In this document: piece by piece, positions 52,443 to 63,513 of the stretch
Layout of the letters: each line of letters starts with the position of its first letter
How positions within the stretch are numbered: position 1 is the first letter of the stretch
Assembly (NCBI RefSeq): GCF_000143415.4
Contig: NW_003314324.1
Location: 257,811-321,810 of the forward strand
Length of the DNA: 64,000 nt
Direction: 5' to 3'
Source of the DNA: Selaginella moellendorffii
Lineage: Eukaryota > Streptophyta > Lycopodiopsida > Selaginellales > Selaginellaceae
Translations under genes and position numbers: made by a program
The notes under the pieces: generated by a model
The model's input: only the letters and a program-made list of their open reading frames with translations
The model's database searches: none
What the model was told of the DNA's origin: nothing

Positions 52443-54712
52443 TTATTGTAGCATATCGTGTTTCTCGAAGAACTTGAGAATCGCAGGGAACACCTCCGTT
52501 TTTGCCTGTAGAGGAACTTTAGAGAACAAAATCCATTACTGATAGTGCTGCCGTTTACCGTTCGAGAGACGAGCAGATCATAGTGACCATAATGCCGATT
52601 ATGCTGCCCTCCAAAAACCTCGTATTTACCTCGTTCCGTAGGTAAAGTGCATACAGTATCTAGAAGAATGCGAACCTGTCATGCCAGTTCAAAGAAAATC
52701 CAGAGTACGTTACCGATAACAGCCGAGGGAGGGCAAATCAGATCCGCATCCCCAGCAATTGCGTAAACTGGGACTTCGGACTTCGATAACAAGTTTTTGT
52801 ACGTAACATTTCCATCGCGACTCTTAAGACCACCGCGTTGAAAAGCTGTTCTTAGCTGCAAAAGAAGCTTTGCAGGAACCGTGCCTGAAAGGAAACCATC
52901 ATCACCGACAGAATTTGAAGTGCGCACGCACTTACAAAAATTATTGTAAACCAGTTTTTTGTAGAGGTCCGGATCCATCATTCCGCTAGCCGAAACATTA
53001 TATCCAAGCCATGCCAGTGCATACGGAGGTCGACACACTAGAGGATACACTGCCTGCATTATGGCTCCAAGAGGCACAACTGGGACGTTGAGCACTTGCG
53101 CTGGATCAGCCTGCACATCGAAAAACCAGAAAGAACAAAGAAAAACCTTAGCAATAGAGTTGCGACAACCTTGTCTTACCAACGGCAGAAGCATGTGAAG
53201 CGAGGAGTTCGAAGCACTGTAGTCGAGCGATGAAGCTAAAGTGACCGCTGCAGCAATGCCAGAATCCTTTCCTGGGAAGAACTACATATTCAAACGATGT
53301 CCTACAATTCAAACTTCATACCTTTACTCGCCAAGAGTGCATAGAGAATTATGCCTCCCATGGAATGCCCAACTCCAAGCAGCTTTCCATCCTTCGGATT
53401 ACATTTGTTTCGGACGTACTCGATCTGCAAAAATCCGGAGTCATCACGTAGTCAATCAAACAGCTTCCTACCGCAGCTGGGACGTCTTCTTCGAGGTAGT
53501 GATCAAAATCCCAATCATATTTCACAATAAGGTCCAGGAACTTTTGAAATTCGTCCACTGTTGAAGTGAGCCGCGACTGTAAGTCTCTCACGCGAGAAAC
53601 TGAGACCTGTGTCTCCTCCAGAAGTCTAGTGAGCCTGTTACTTAGATCGATGAGCTGAGAAGTAAATGCCGCATTCTTCCTTTCCTCCAACAGTTTCACC
53701 AGCCTATCCTTTATCTCCTGATATCGGTGCGAGAGTTGAGCATCCTCTAAAATGGAAGATAGCTGCTCTGCAAGTCGCGCCGAGAGAACACGCGATTGCC
53801 CTTCATTCACTACCGCTCGTAGCTTTTCCGCAAGCTCCACAACGGTGCTAGATAGCTGTGATGCCGTCTTTGTGATCTCCCAAGAAGGACTTGACTCTTC
53901 GCTAGTGCCAGTTACGCCACCATTTTCTTTCTTGCCTCGTGCTTTCTCCTCCTCCTTTATCGTCGCAGCAACAGCCTCTATCTCTGGCTCGAGCTTACTC
54001 ACAGAGGAAGCTAATTGTTCCACGTCTTGCAAGTTGAAAACCTCCGCCCCTTCAGTGCTTTGTGTGTATCTAGCTACTTTTTTGGGATCACTAGTCTTGA
54101 GTTGTTCTTCCTCTTCTTCGTTTTTACTCAACCCGGCAGCTCTCATTTCCAAGATCCACGTATCGAAACCATTGGAACTCATGTAACGAGCAAAAGAAAC
54201 CTGTGTAGCAAATTGGTGAGAAGAACGATCGATCAGAACTGGAAGTTCACTCACGCTGGGGTCTAGATCGAATCCAAGCGCGTTTGTTGCGACACCAGAC
54301 AGAAGCAAAAGCGGGTGATTCCTCGCGGGCGCCTGCGAGAAAAAGAGAAACAAAGAAAAAGCTATCGCTCGATTCTTCCAGGTAAATTTTGGAGGCTTAC
54401 CGATCGAACAGGGAGATATCTCCACAATGCGAGCTTCCACTTGCCACCGGCCACACTGACGTAGTGAAGCTCGTCCCCTGTGCACGTATCGGGCTTCTCC
54501 TTCAAGAATTCCACCATTTCCGGCGAGGTAACCTTCCCATCGCTCTCTTTCACCGCTCCATCGCTCTGGCTGCACTGTGCCGAGCTCGAATTCTTAGTCG
54601 GTGACGCAAAGAATCGCAATCCCTCCGCCGCCCGAGCGCGCGCGGCGATCGAGAGCGCCGGTAGGCTCCTCGGTCGCAGAGCGATCGCAGCCCCGGAGAA
54701 TCGCAGCATCAT
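52443..54712 (-). CDS. Organelle-targeted alpha/beta hydrolase with long helical insertion
   Basis: Nine exons (54712-54401, 54332-54255, 54200-53472, 53424-53322, 53271-53180, 53110-52936, 52884-52714, 52659-52559, 52505-52443) join in frame to give 607 residues. HPLLLLSGVATNALGFDL begins the fold, GHSMGG is the nucleophile elbow (Ser), DADLICPP carries the likely acid, and the final HYGHYDL the likely His. Between the first strands and the elbow lies a ~200-residue Glu/Lys/Leu-rich, coiled-coil-like insert ending in FDHYLEEDVPAA. Plant proteins of this lipase-like family have an insert of this kind. The N-terminus (MLRFSGAAIALRPRSLPALS) looks like a chloroplast or mitochondrial presequence. 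Substrate unknown. Confidence 0.88.
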
Positions 54713-55006
54713 TCCCAATGACCTAGAAATCTCCCAGCTCTTGAATTCCCCGGCTCTGTCAAAGCTCTAGAATCTCCCGTGATCGTTTATAAAGGTAAGC
54801 CCTAAATGTAAATAGTAAATAGGTAAATAGGAAAAATGATGAGGTAATGGGACGAGGTAACTTTCACCTCGTTTGTCAGAATTTCTTTGGGTAGAAAACC
54901 ATGTTCTGCAAAGAAAAGAATTTTCCAAGTGAGAAACAAAGGAAAGACGCACGCAGATACTAAACTCACAGTAAAAATTGATCCATCAAACAAAACCATA
55001 GCGATG
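54713..55006. other. Short intergenic region
   Basis: About 290 bp: hydrolase promoter/5' UTR and the 3' UTR of the 2OG-like gene. Nothing else recognised. Confidence 0.5.
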
Positions 55007-56496
55007 TTCTGCCAAAGCGAAGAACACGAGAGAAGTTAACGCGAGCTTTGCGAAGAACAAAGACGAGAGCTCGGAGCTTACAGTGTAAATGGCCAGCTTC
55101 GATCAATCCAAGCTCCACATCCTGCGAGGCCGTCCACCCCGGCTCATACGCCTCGAGGAACGCTTGCTTGGCCTTGTTTGGAAGATCGTGAGGATGAACC
55201 AGCGGCACGCCGCGCGGCCATCCCAGCTCCTCCCGGAGGCTGGAGCACGGACTGTCCAGCGTCGTGAGATGGTTCTCCTCGCAGTCCTTGAGGTTGCAGA
55301 ACCGGATCTTCAAGTTCTTCCCCTCGGCAATCTCCTGGACCCTCTCCTTGAGCACCCTCTGCGCTTCCAGCCTCAAGCGCTTCGATGGCGCCAGCGGCTT
55401 GCCCCGAGAAACCTGCTTTCTTCTCTTGAGCGGCTTCATCGGACCTGGAAAGACAAAGATCAAAGAGAGTTCTTTCTCCCAGCTCGAGAAAAGAAGAACC
55501 TTCTTGCTGCGACGGAAACGAGAAGGCCTGCCGCATGCCGATAAGCTGGTCGATGGAGTGCGACCGCTGCATGAAGTCGTGCACCGTGACGGACTGCTGG
55601 AACGGGCTGGATCCGGCGACTCCTCCCGACGTCGTCAAGCAGTGGAGCAATCCCGTGGCCTTGGGCATGAGCTTGAAAGCCGTGGAGCACCTCCCATACA
55701 AGTGCATATGTGATGAAGAACTCCCGGCCTCGGTCCGGAAGAACGCTGGAGTTACGTGACCCCCGGTGGCCTGGTACAGCGAGAGTCCGCAGAACAAAAC
55801 CACGTCCTGGGGGCCGAGACCACCGTCAGCTAAGTGCCACCGCCCATGCATGTCACGAATCTCCAGCCCGTGCTTGTCCGACTTCATCAGCGTCACCAAT
55901 CCTTTATCGGCGTTCTGGTCGTGTCCGTCGTAGATGGGCGCCAGATCCATGGCACCCGGGTGCTGCAAGCCGGGCCTTCCATGGCAGGACACCGAGAGAA
56001 CCGAGCTGGAGACCTCTCCGTTCTTGAGAGGGATGTTGTCTAGGAACTCCGTGAAGGAGAAGCTCCGGAGCTCCAGAACCCAAGCTATGGCCTCGAGGAT
56101 GTGCCGCGAGGCCGTGCCGAGGGTGACGAAGAGCTCCGGAAGTCCTGTGGGTGGAAGCTCGGCGGTGGAGTCCGGCGTCCCTGGCCGATAGTCGAAAACT
56201 TCTTTGGCGAAGTGTGGATCCGAGTAGTAGCCGGCTGTGCGGTGCCAGTTCTGTGAATCCTCCGTGTGGATCGTCTCTGGCCCCGGCGGAGGGCGCTGGT
56301 GGAAGAACATCCGGGCGGAGTCGAGCACGCATCGCAGGAGCGTGCCGTCGCTGGCCGAGAGCTGGATCACCGCGAAGCTATATTTCTGGAGAGACTGGAA
56401 GAGCAGCACCGCGGCCTGCTTGTAGCAATCGCTCGCCAGGCCGTCCGAGGGGACTAGATCGGCGAGGCGGACACGAGGAACCGGACCCGCCGCCAT
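55007..56496 (-). CDS. 2-oxoglutarate/Fe(II)-oxygenase-like protein with substituted iron ligands
   Basis: Exon 1 (56496-55500) and exon 2 (55444-55082) join in frame to give about 453 residues. A splice to 55008 would complete a TAA stop (T from exon 2, AA from exon 3); unspliced, the frame runs to 54966. The DSBH part resembles isopenicillin-N-synthase-like oxygenases: SVSCHGRPG, NADKGLVTLMKSDKHGLEI, GPQDVVLFCGLSLYQATGG. The position of the usual HxD is N-A-D, and the usual distal His before Arg is Phe (PAFFRTE), so iron binding is doubtful. The C-terminal ~120 residues are basic (MKPLKRRKQVSRGKPLAPSK) and unlike IPNS. Possible non-catalytic member of a plant family; exact function unknown. 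Confidence 0.7.
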
Positions 56497-56912
56497 TGCC
56501 GATCAGCCGCCTCCCCGCAGCGCCGGGATTTGCAGCGCGGGCGCGGCATTTGCGATTCTTACCATAGAAATCACGCCGCCACGATCGATCGTCCCGGCGC
56601 GCGCTCCCAAAAGCCCTAGAATACTCCAAAGACGTTAGGTCTTTCCTAGAGCTCGAGAGAACACAGAGAGAACTTTCGCTCCTCTCGAATGTGAAGTAAA
56701 AGTACAAAAAGAAATGCACTGAAGTGGTAAAAAACAAGTGATCTTTCGAGAACAAAGAGAGAACCTCTCGACTGTGAAGTAAAAGTAAAAACGAAAGAAT
56801 GTATTTCCACACACTGAAAACGTAAAAAAGAAATGTTTAAAACAAACTCAGATGATCTATCTTCTTCCAGTGATCTTTCCTCCAAGATTTTGGGATGAAT
56901 CTTTTTTGCGCT
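56497..56912. other. Intergenic region with imperfect direct repeat
   Basis: 416 bp holding the 2OG-like gene's promoter and the AWPM-19 3' UTR. A segment gagagaac.....ctctcga.tgtgaagtaaaagta.aaa.gaaa occurs twice, at about 56650-56717 and 56755-56795. Confidence 0.5.
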
Positions 56913-57694
56913 CTAGACCGCGGAGGCGACGGTGGGTTTCTGTGTGGCCTCGGACGATGTGGGCGGGAGCTCCACGGTCGGGGCCGACCTCGTTGCGACA
57001 TAGCCGGGCTCTTTGTAGCCGCCGAGCCTCCGGCTAAAGATGCCCGTGTGGAGCATGAGGAGATAGAAGAGCTGCGTTCCGGCGAGAATTATCGCAATGG
57101 ATTCGAGCACCCTCTGCAAAGAAGAAAACCAAGTTACTTCGCGCAGCAAAAACTAAGGACTTTCTTGCAAGAATTGATCAAAGAAAGGCAAGCGAAGAAA
57201 GACGAGGAAATTTACCACACTCTTGCTGTAGATTCTACCTCTCCTGATGTGCTTGCATGCGATTCTGGTCAGAAAGAAGAAGAAGAAGAAGACTTGTTTT
57301 TCATGAATTCACACTTAGTGCGAGCTTACCCGAAAGAAAGAAGTGTGAGAAGCCACGCGATGAGACCAGCCGCTCCAGCCGCTGCAAAGCTATCCGTTCG
57401 CCAAGCTGCCAAGTGATGCATCCCCGCGAGCGAGGACGCAACTCCAACAACGCCGGCAATCAACGCGAAGATCACCAGTGTCACCGTGATTCCATTTCCT
57501 GAGACAAGGAAAGAAAAAAATCAGTTTTTTTCTTTCTTTTCCTCTTTCGGACGAAGAAGTTTACCTCCCGGCACGAAACCACGCTCAAAGCTATCATTCA
57601 GCTTGGCCCCTGCTATGCCGAGAAGGATCATATAGAGGAAGAAGTTAAGGAAAACCAGGGGACAGAGGAGGGCCCGTCGCAAAATCGCTGCCAT
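56913..57694 (-). CDS. AWPM-19-like plasma-membrane protein
   Basis: Four exons (57694-57565, 57498-57330, 57264-57216, 57113-56913) join in frame to give 182 residues with four hydrophobic helices, the size of the AWPM-19 family. Matching landmarks are LLCPLVFLNFFLYMILLGIA, VIFALIAGVVGVASSLAG, GIACKHI and VLESIAIILAGTQLFYLL. The family was first found as an abscisic-acid-induced wheat plasma-membrane protein and is linked to dehydration and freezing tolerance; some members transport ABA. The last ~40 residues form a Pro/Ser/Thr-rich tail. The start is the ATG of MAAILRR, directly before helix 1. Confidence 0.88.
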
Positions 57695-58486
57695 TTTCGC
57701 TGGCTTTCGCAATTTGCTGCTCGGTCTCTCGCGGCCTCGATACAAAGCAAGCACTGGAAAACAGACCAAAACACTTGTCACTAGCCCTCAGCTCTAGGGG
57801 CCAAGCAAAGTTTAAATCCTCGAAGAAGCTACTCGGGATTGGCCACCAAGAACATATATAAGCATACAAGCGCTGCTTTTTCTTTTTTTTTGGTTTAAGA
57901 CCGTTCTACGGGAAGAACTGTGCAAAGAAATGGCTTTTTGCTGCTAATCTCGAGTAAGATTCGCCGGATAATGCAATCGTGAGTAACAAACCAGCGAGCT
58001 TAGACATTAATGGTCGTTTAACGGGCAAAAAAATAAAACACTCACACACACAGACACACACAACAGACGAAGGATATCCTTGGGAATCTCTCAAGAACAA
58101 TATAGCATCCTCTACACCAAGAACACTACCGAAAAGCTATGTAAAGCGAGAAAAATTTAAGTGCGCGTACCTTTCTTCGCTCCTGGATTGTTTATCCATC
58201 CATCGATCCATTGATCCATCCATCGATCCTTGCTGGAGAAAAAGGAAGAAGAGATCTCCACCTAGAAGAATTTTTTCTTTCCGGAAACCAAACCTCGAGT
58301 CAGCTGATCAGACGATTCAAAAGGCGCTTTACTCCCTTTTGCGCCATTCTTCGCGACGACTGAGCTGATCCAGCGCTTTGACGCTCGCATCACACCGCAT
58401 TAGAGTGATGCGATGGAGCCTTCCATGTCGCAATCCTAGGGTTTAACGACTAACGGGGTTTTTGTTTTAGGGTTCTTCGCGGGGGA
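57695..58486. other. Divergent region AWPM-19 / SET gene with microsatellites
   Basis: About 790 bp of promoter and 5' UTR for both genes. It contains a (CA)n-rich run at about 58040-58065 and a (TCCA/TCGA)n run of catccatcgatccattgatc type at about 58193-58233. No other feature recognised. Confidence 0.55.
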
Positions 58487-60799
58487 ATGGAGGAGGAGCG
58501 CCTTGAGCGCTTCTCGCGCTGGTCCCAGGTGAGGTATTTCGACCTTTCCTCGGCAATGCAGCTGATCGATCGCTGCCAGGAGCACGGAATCCAGTTCCGC
58601 GGCTGCGCGATCAAACGCGTCAGCGATGCCGAGGGATTTGGGCTTTACACTCAAAACGATAGCGCGAGAGGTGATTTTCTCTCTTTCTGTGCTCCTCTCA
58701 GCACGGATTTTGCAGATGTTCTCGTAGTAACGCCGCTCGATCTGGCACTCACACCCGTGACAATTGTGAAAGATCCAGTCCTGGGAAATGTATACCGGGA
58801 GATGCTCGGCAATGAGATTGACGATCGCTTGCTGGTAATGATTTTCCTGATCATAGAGCGTGCACGAGGGAGAGCCTCGTTCTGGGCACCGTATCCTTTG
58901 TTTTTTTTTTCCTGTGTTCTTCCTTTGGTGCCGCAGGGAAGGGAAAGAGAGAAATCCTTACATTGTGTGTAGATATCTTGAAATGCTGCCATCCGGCTTT
59001 GGTACTCCGCTCTGGTTCGAAGACGAAGAACTCATGGAGCTGGACGGTACAACACTGTTCGAGGCCACCAAAGCCCAGGTGTTTTTTCCTTCTACTTTTG
59101 TAAGCACTTGTAGTGGATACTGAGGTCATGTTTTCCACAGCTTAAGTCCTTGAGGAGACTGTTTCTAAAGGTGAAAGAATGTACTGAAGCAGCGATGTCT
59201 TCCATCGGTCTACATAGGTACCTTGTGTTGTCAACTTTTTCTAGTGTCCTTATATCTGTTTCGTCCGGATGATAGGGAGCTTGAATTCCAGGAATTTCTA
59301 TGGTATGTATTTACATTTTTTTCTGAATTGTGTAGATTGTTTCTAACGATCTTTTGAACAGGGCCAATTGTATTTTCTGGACAAGGGCACTGAACATCCC
59401 GTGTCCGGCATCGTTTGTTACCTCATCATCACCGGAAGTTGCAAAGGACGACGGCAACAGGTTAGTGTAGGTTCTTATCCGCGTTCTAGGATTTATGTTC
59501 TTCCTCATCCTTTTATTTCTTGCAGTTCAAAAGATGTAAGCACGATTTGGATTGAAGGTCTCGTCCCGGGAATTGACTTCTGCAACCATAGTAATAAATT
59601 GCTCTTGTTTCTTTCTTTTGATGACTGAACTTGTGTTATGGCTAGCACGCAGAGCATCTGGGCTTTGGGAAATCGATGGGAGTGACGGTTCTACGTCAGG
59701 AGTTCCTCACTCAATGTACCTGATAGCTGGTACATTGTAGGTAGCTGGAACTAGTCATAACAGCTGGGCGTTCCAGGTTTAGATGTGGTTTTCCCACCCG
59801 GCTCAGAAGTTCTTATCAACTACGGAGACAAAGGGAATGAGGTAACGCGTTAGGCTGGCTGGTGCTACTGATCACGAAACCGGTTTCACAGGAACTACTT
59901 TTCCTGTATGGCTTTGTGGAAGAGGACAATTCCAACGATTATGTGATGGTACGTAATGTGTGACATTGAAAAGGATGTATGCTTTGATGCACCTTTTGTT
60001 AGGTCCACTTTCCAAAGATGTTTCTGGATGAAGACAACACTATGGATTTTAAATTGCAGCTACTTCGTGAACTGGTAAGATTTAAAATGTCAGATTTGAA
60101 CTGGAACCTTTGTTTATTGTTCAGGACCTCTCATTGAAATGGCTTTTACCATCGTCACTACTGGCGAGTGGTTTTCTTCGGAAGAATCCAGATGACAAAG
60201 CAACCAGGACACATCCAGGATTTAGTTGGAGTGGACACCGCAAAGCACCGTCGTACTTAGATTGTTTAGTCTTCCCAGAAGACATGGTGTTATCATTAAG
60301 GGTGCTGTCTATGCCAGAAACTGCTTTGCACGGCGTTGCCAACCTTCTTGAGCAGGTAAATCCAAATTGAGTTTCCGAGATTGATTTGCTTCACAAATGA
60401 GTCTTGGTTTTGCTAAACAACAGATTTCTCACGTTCCTTCGAAAGACGACATCCAGGCAGCGGTATGGGAGGTTTGTGGAGACGCCGAGGCATTAACTTT
60501 GCTGGTGACAATACTCTCTGCCAAGTAAGATATATCAGTGTTTGCGGAATTGAAATGACTTTGGTATCAGAATGGCCGACCTTGTTCGAGGAACTGGACC
60601 CGAGTCACGAGACGAGGAGCTTCTGGAACGAGACAGGCGTTGCAAGGAGCAGGGCACTGTCGATGACACAGGCTTTCTCTCGCAGAACCATCGAGCCTGT
60701 GTAATTTACAGAAAGAGTCAGAAGCGCTTGGTAAGCAGTTTCTTACAGGAAGCTAAACTTGCCTTGGAAGCCTGCCTGGCAGAAAGAATAGAGACTTGA
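58487..60799 (+). CDS. SET-domain protein lysine methyltransferase, Rubisco-LSMT-like family
   Basis: About 14 short exons; firm ones are 58487-58670, 58716-58890, 58973-59078, 59141-59217, 59276-59302, 59362-59460, 59526-59590, 59646-59729, about 60124-60355 and about 60571-60799. The split SET domain reads GCAIKRVSDAEGFGLY, IFLIIERARGRASFWAPYLEMLP, then LVPGIDFCNH (the NHS-like motif), INYGDKGNEELLFLYGF (the catalytic Tyr motif). A C-terminal substrate-binding-like region follows (NHRACVIYRKSQKRLVSSFLQ). Proteins of this family methylate lysines of Rubisco, aldolase or ribosomal proteins. I see no clear transit peptide, so a cytosolic target is as likely as a plastid one. It converges with the TRM-like gene over 43 bp. 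Confidence 0.88.
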
Positions 60800-60842
60800 C
60801 TTCAGATTTAAACGCTCACAGAACAGGGTTGAAAGCCACCAG

Positions 60843-63513
60843 TTATGGTCCACTCCACTCGCAGACAAGCTCGTCTATCATTGTCCGCAGAATGCTGCTC
60901 TCAACGTCCTCGGCAATCAGCTTCACTTGCCCGTTCCAATCCATCCACTTTCCAGCACCAACACTCATGTCCTTCTCAACGAGCTCATCAGTTGACAGCG
61001 TTTCCATCGACTTCCAGTCACTTATTTGTTGCTGAACCTCTGCACCAACCTGTGGCATCCCGACTCCAGCCAACCTCACCGATCCTACGCCTAAGTACCA
61101 GCTTTTACAGCAGCCGAATCTTGATCTCACTGCCTCCTCTACGCAGTCGAAGAGCAACTTGCGAGCTTGCAGCGAGCCTCGTCCATGAGATTTGGCAGTC
61201 ATCGTCGTCTCTATGATGCTGAAAACCCGGGAAGCGACTGGACTATCTTGGCTAAGCCACCTTCTAGTTGCTGCTACGGCTGCTGGCGAGCTCAGCATCT
61301 TCTCCTCCTGGTCACATAAAAGCTGACTCGTCCTAAGAACGTCGTCGATGTAGGCTGCCTCTTCCTCGAAAGAGTGCCTGCTACTGGCGGTGGAGTCGCT
61401 TATTCCGATGGAAGAGAGGTCGATGCAGCGGATTCGTGATATGTCCAGGATGGCGCTGAGAATGCTGTCACTGCCCGTGGAACTGGTACGTAGCTTAGCA
61501 TCTGGACCAACTTTTTTAGCTCCTAAACTTACAAACTCGATTGCTCTTACCAGGTGAGTCTTCGCCACCACTGTCCAACGGGGACGAGTGCATCTCGTCG
61601 ACAAACGGTGGCTCGAGCACCGAAACTGGACTGGGCTGTCCACCCTCCGATCGAGATGACCGGCTGCACTCATAGTTCCCGCAATTCGAGTTTGTCGGAG
61701 AGCTCCCGCTTCCTTCCGACCGAGCCACGCTGCTACTATCGTCCGAGAGCAGCTCCTCACAAAACTGTCGTGGAGCAATCAAGCACAAAGTCAGGCCGGA
61801 AGAACACGAGGAAAGAGAAAACAACAAGAGCCAAAACACTCACCCGGGGAGGAGTAACACCAGCGCAAGAAGACGATGCCACCGAGGACAAAGAAATATC
61901 ATCAGCTCGGCCTTGTCTCGAGCTCATCGAAGAAGCAGAGGCTTTCCCCCCAACGGATTGAAAGCTCCGCGCAGCTTGCTTGGTGGTTCCAGCGCCGATG
62001 TTCCGTGATCTTCTCAGCAATGCGCGCATTAAAGACGACGATGCCTCACTTTTGCTCGGCCTCGCCGTGCCACTCGTCGCACTCGTGCTGCTGTGATCCT
62101 TGCCACTTCCGTCGCTGCTGCTGGTACGCTTCGTCCTCGTCCTGTTACTTTCTTTCTCTTTTCCCCTCTGATTCCCAAACAGCCTGTTTGTGGTGTAGCT
62201 CAGGATTCCATGGCTGCTACTGGTGGAGTTCTTCATTGTGACCAACTTTGCAGTGCGAGAAAACGACGCTCTCTGGGGTAAGTGGTCCTCTTCCCTTTCA
62301 TTGCTGCTCTTGATGATGAGCTGATCGGACTCTCGTTGCTTTTGTTGCTTGTGCAGCCTCCGAATTTCAGACCATCCCAATCCTCCACCACCTTCGTGCT
62401 GCTGCTGGAGTCCCAAGTCCGACTTACTCCGAACCAAGTTTCCACCATCGCTGACCTTGTTCTTCGTCGACTTTGACACCGATGATGACGACGAAGAGTT
62501 CGAGCTCGAGCGATCGCTGCTGGAGCTGAAACCACCGAACCTTTGCCGGATGCTCTCGGAAATCTTGGCCAGCCTTCTGGAAGTTGACGACGACGACGAG
62601 CCGAGAGTTGGCTCGGATGAGCTCCGGTTTAGCGACAACTTCCTCCGGCTCGAGGGCTTCTTGTCCGCGGTGCCCGTGTCCAAATTCTGGTGCTGCGGTG
62701 GACGATGATCATCGGTCGCCAAGATCTTCACGGCAACCTCCGCTACCAGGCCACGCTTCTTCTTTGACGGGCTCTTGATCGGTGAGACCTTGCTACCACC
62801 GCTCTTTTGCTCCTCCTTTTTCTTCTTCGATTTCTCCTCTTCTTCCTGTTCGTGTTCCACCGCTGGAACCCGAGTCCTCCTCATCAGTCCTGCAAATTTC
62901 TCCACCAGCGATGGTCCTTTCCTCCCGTTCTGCCGCTGGTGATCCTCCTCCAAGCTACGATACTGATCCTCTTCCTCTCGCAGGAGCTCGCGGAGTAGCA
63001 GCGGCTCTTTGATCCTCAGGAGCTCCTGGAGCTGGAGCTGCTGCCTCTCTCCTCCTCCTCCATTCTCGCGGAGGATCATCACTGGCGGCGAGCGACCATC
63101 GCTACCACTACTGCTACTTACTGCTGAGAGATCCTTGATTTTGGCGCCCACTGGCAGCGAATCCAAGCCCATCAGCCTCGCCACCACATTGGGCCCGTGG
63201 ATCGCCGCGTCATCGAAGCTAGAATTCAGAGATTCTTCCTCTGGAGCTCCCTGATCACAAAACGAAAAGGTCCTGTCACTCAAATGGGAATGGAATAAAA
63301 AGAGGGGTCTTTACCAAAAGTAGCTTCCTGCGAGCTTGGCCATCGCTGCTACTGTGTCTCCTCGCCGATTTCTCTACGAAAACGAGGATCAATCCATCGC
63401 TGCCAAGCAAAAAAATTCGATTTTTGTGTGTCCATACCTTCTCTATTCGCTGCGAACAGCCGCCGCGCGTGCTTACTGCTAGCCGCATTGGGTCTTCGTG
63501 GGGATTCATCCAT
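60843..63513 (-). CDS. TRM/LONGIFOLIA-type protein (DUF3741 + DUF4378)
   Basis: Five exons (63513-63438, 63373-63315, 63250-61844, 61764-61551, 61501-60843) join in frame to give 804 residues. Near the N-terminus is NVVARLMGLDSLP, the DUF3741/TRM motif 3 signature. The middle is a long disordered Ser/Lys/Arg-rich region (many poly-Ser runs). The C-terminal DUF4378-type domain reads AAYIDDVLRTSQLL, LFDCVEEAV, KLIAEDVESSILRTMIDELV. TRM proteins bind microtubules and recruit TON1-PP2A; they set division-plane position and cell elongation. The likely start MDESPRRPNAASSKHARRLF is basic. Confidence 0.85.

Noticed and set aside
56895-57416. 173-codon + strand frame
   Set aside because: It runs antisense across AWPM-19 exons 3-4 and an intron; the minus strand has the conserved protein.
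58036-58235. (CA)n and (TCCA)n runs as regulatory elements
   Set aside because: They are ordinary microsatellites in a promoter region; nothing else supports a function.
61554-61961. 135-codon + strand frame
   Set aside because: It is antisense to exons of the TRM-like gene and low in complexity.
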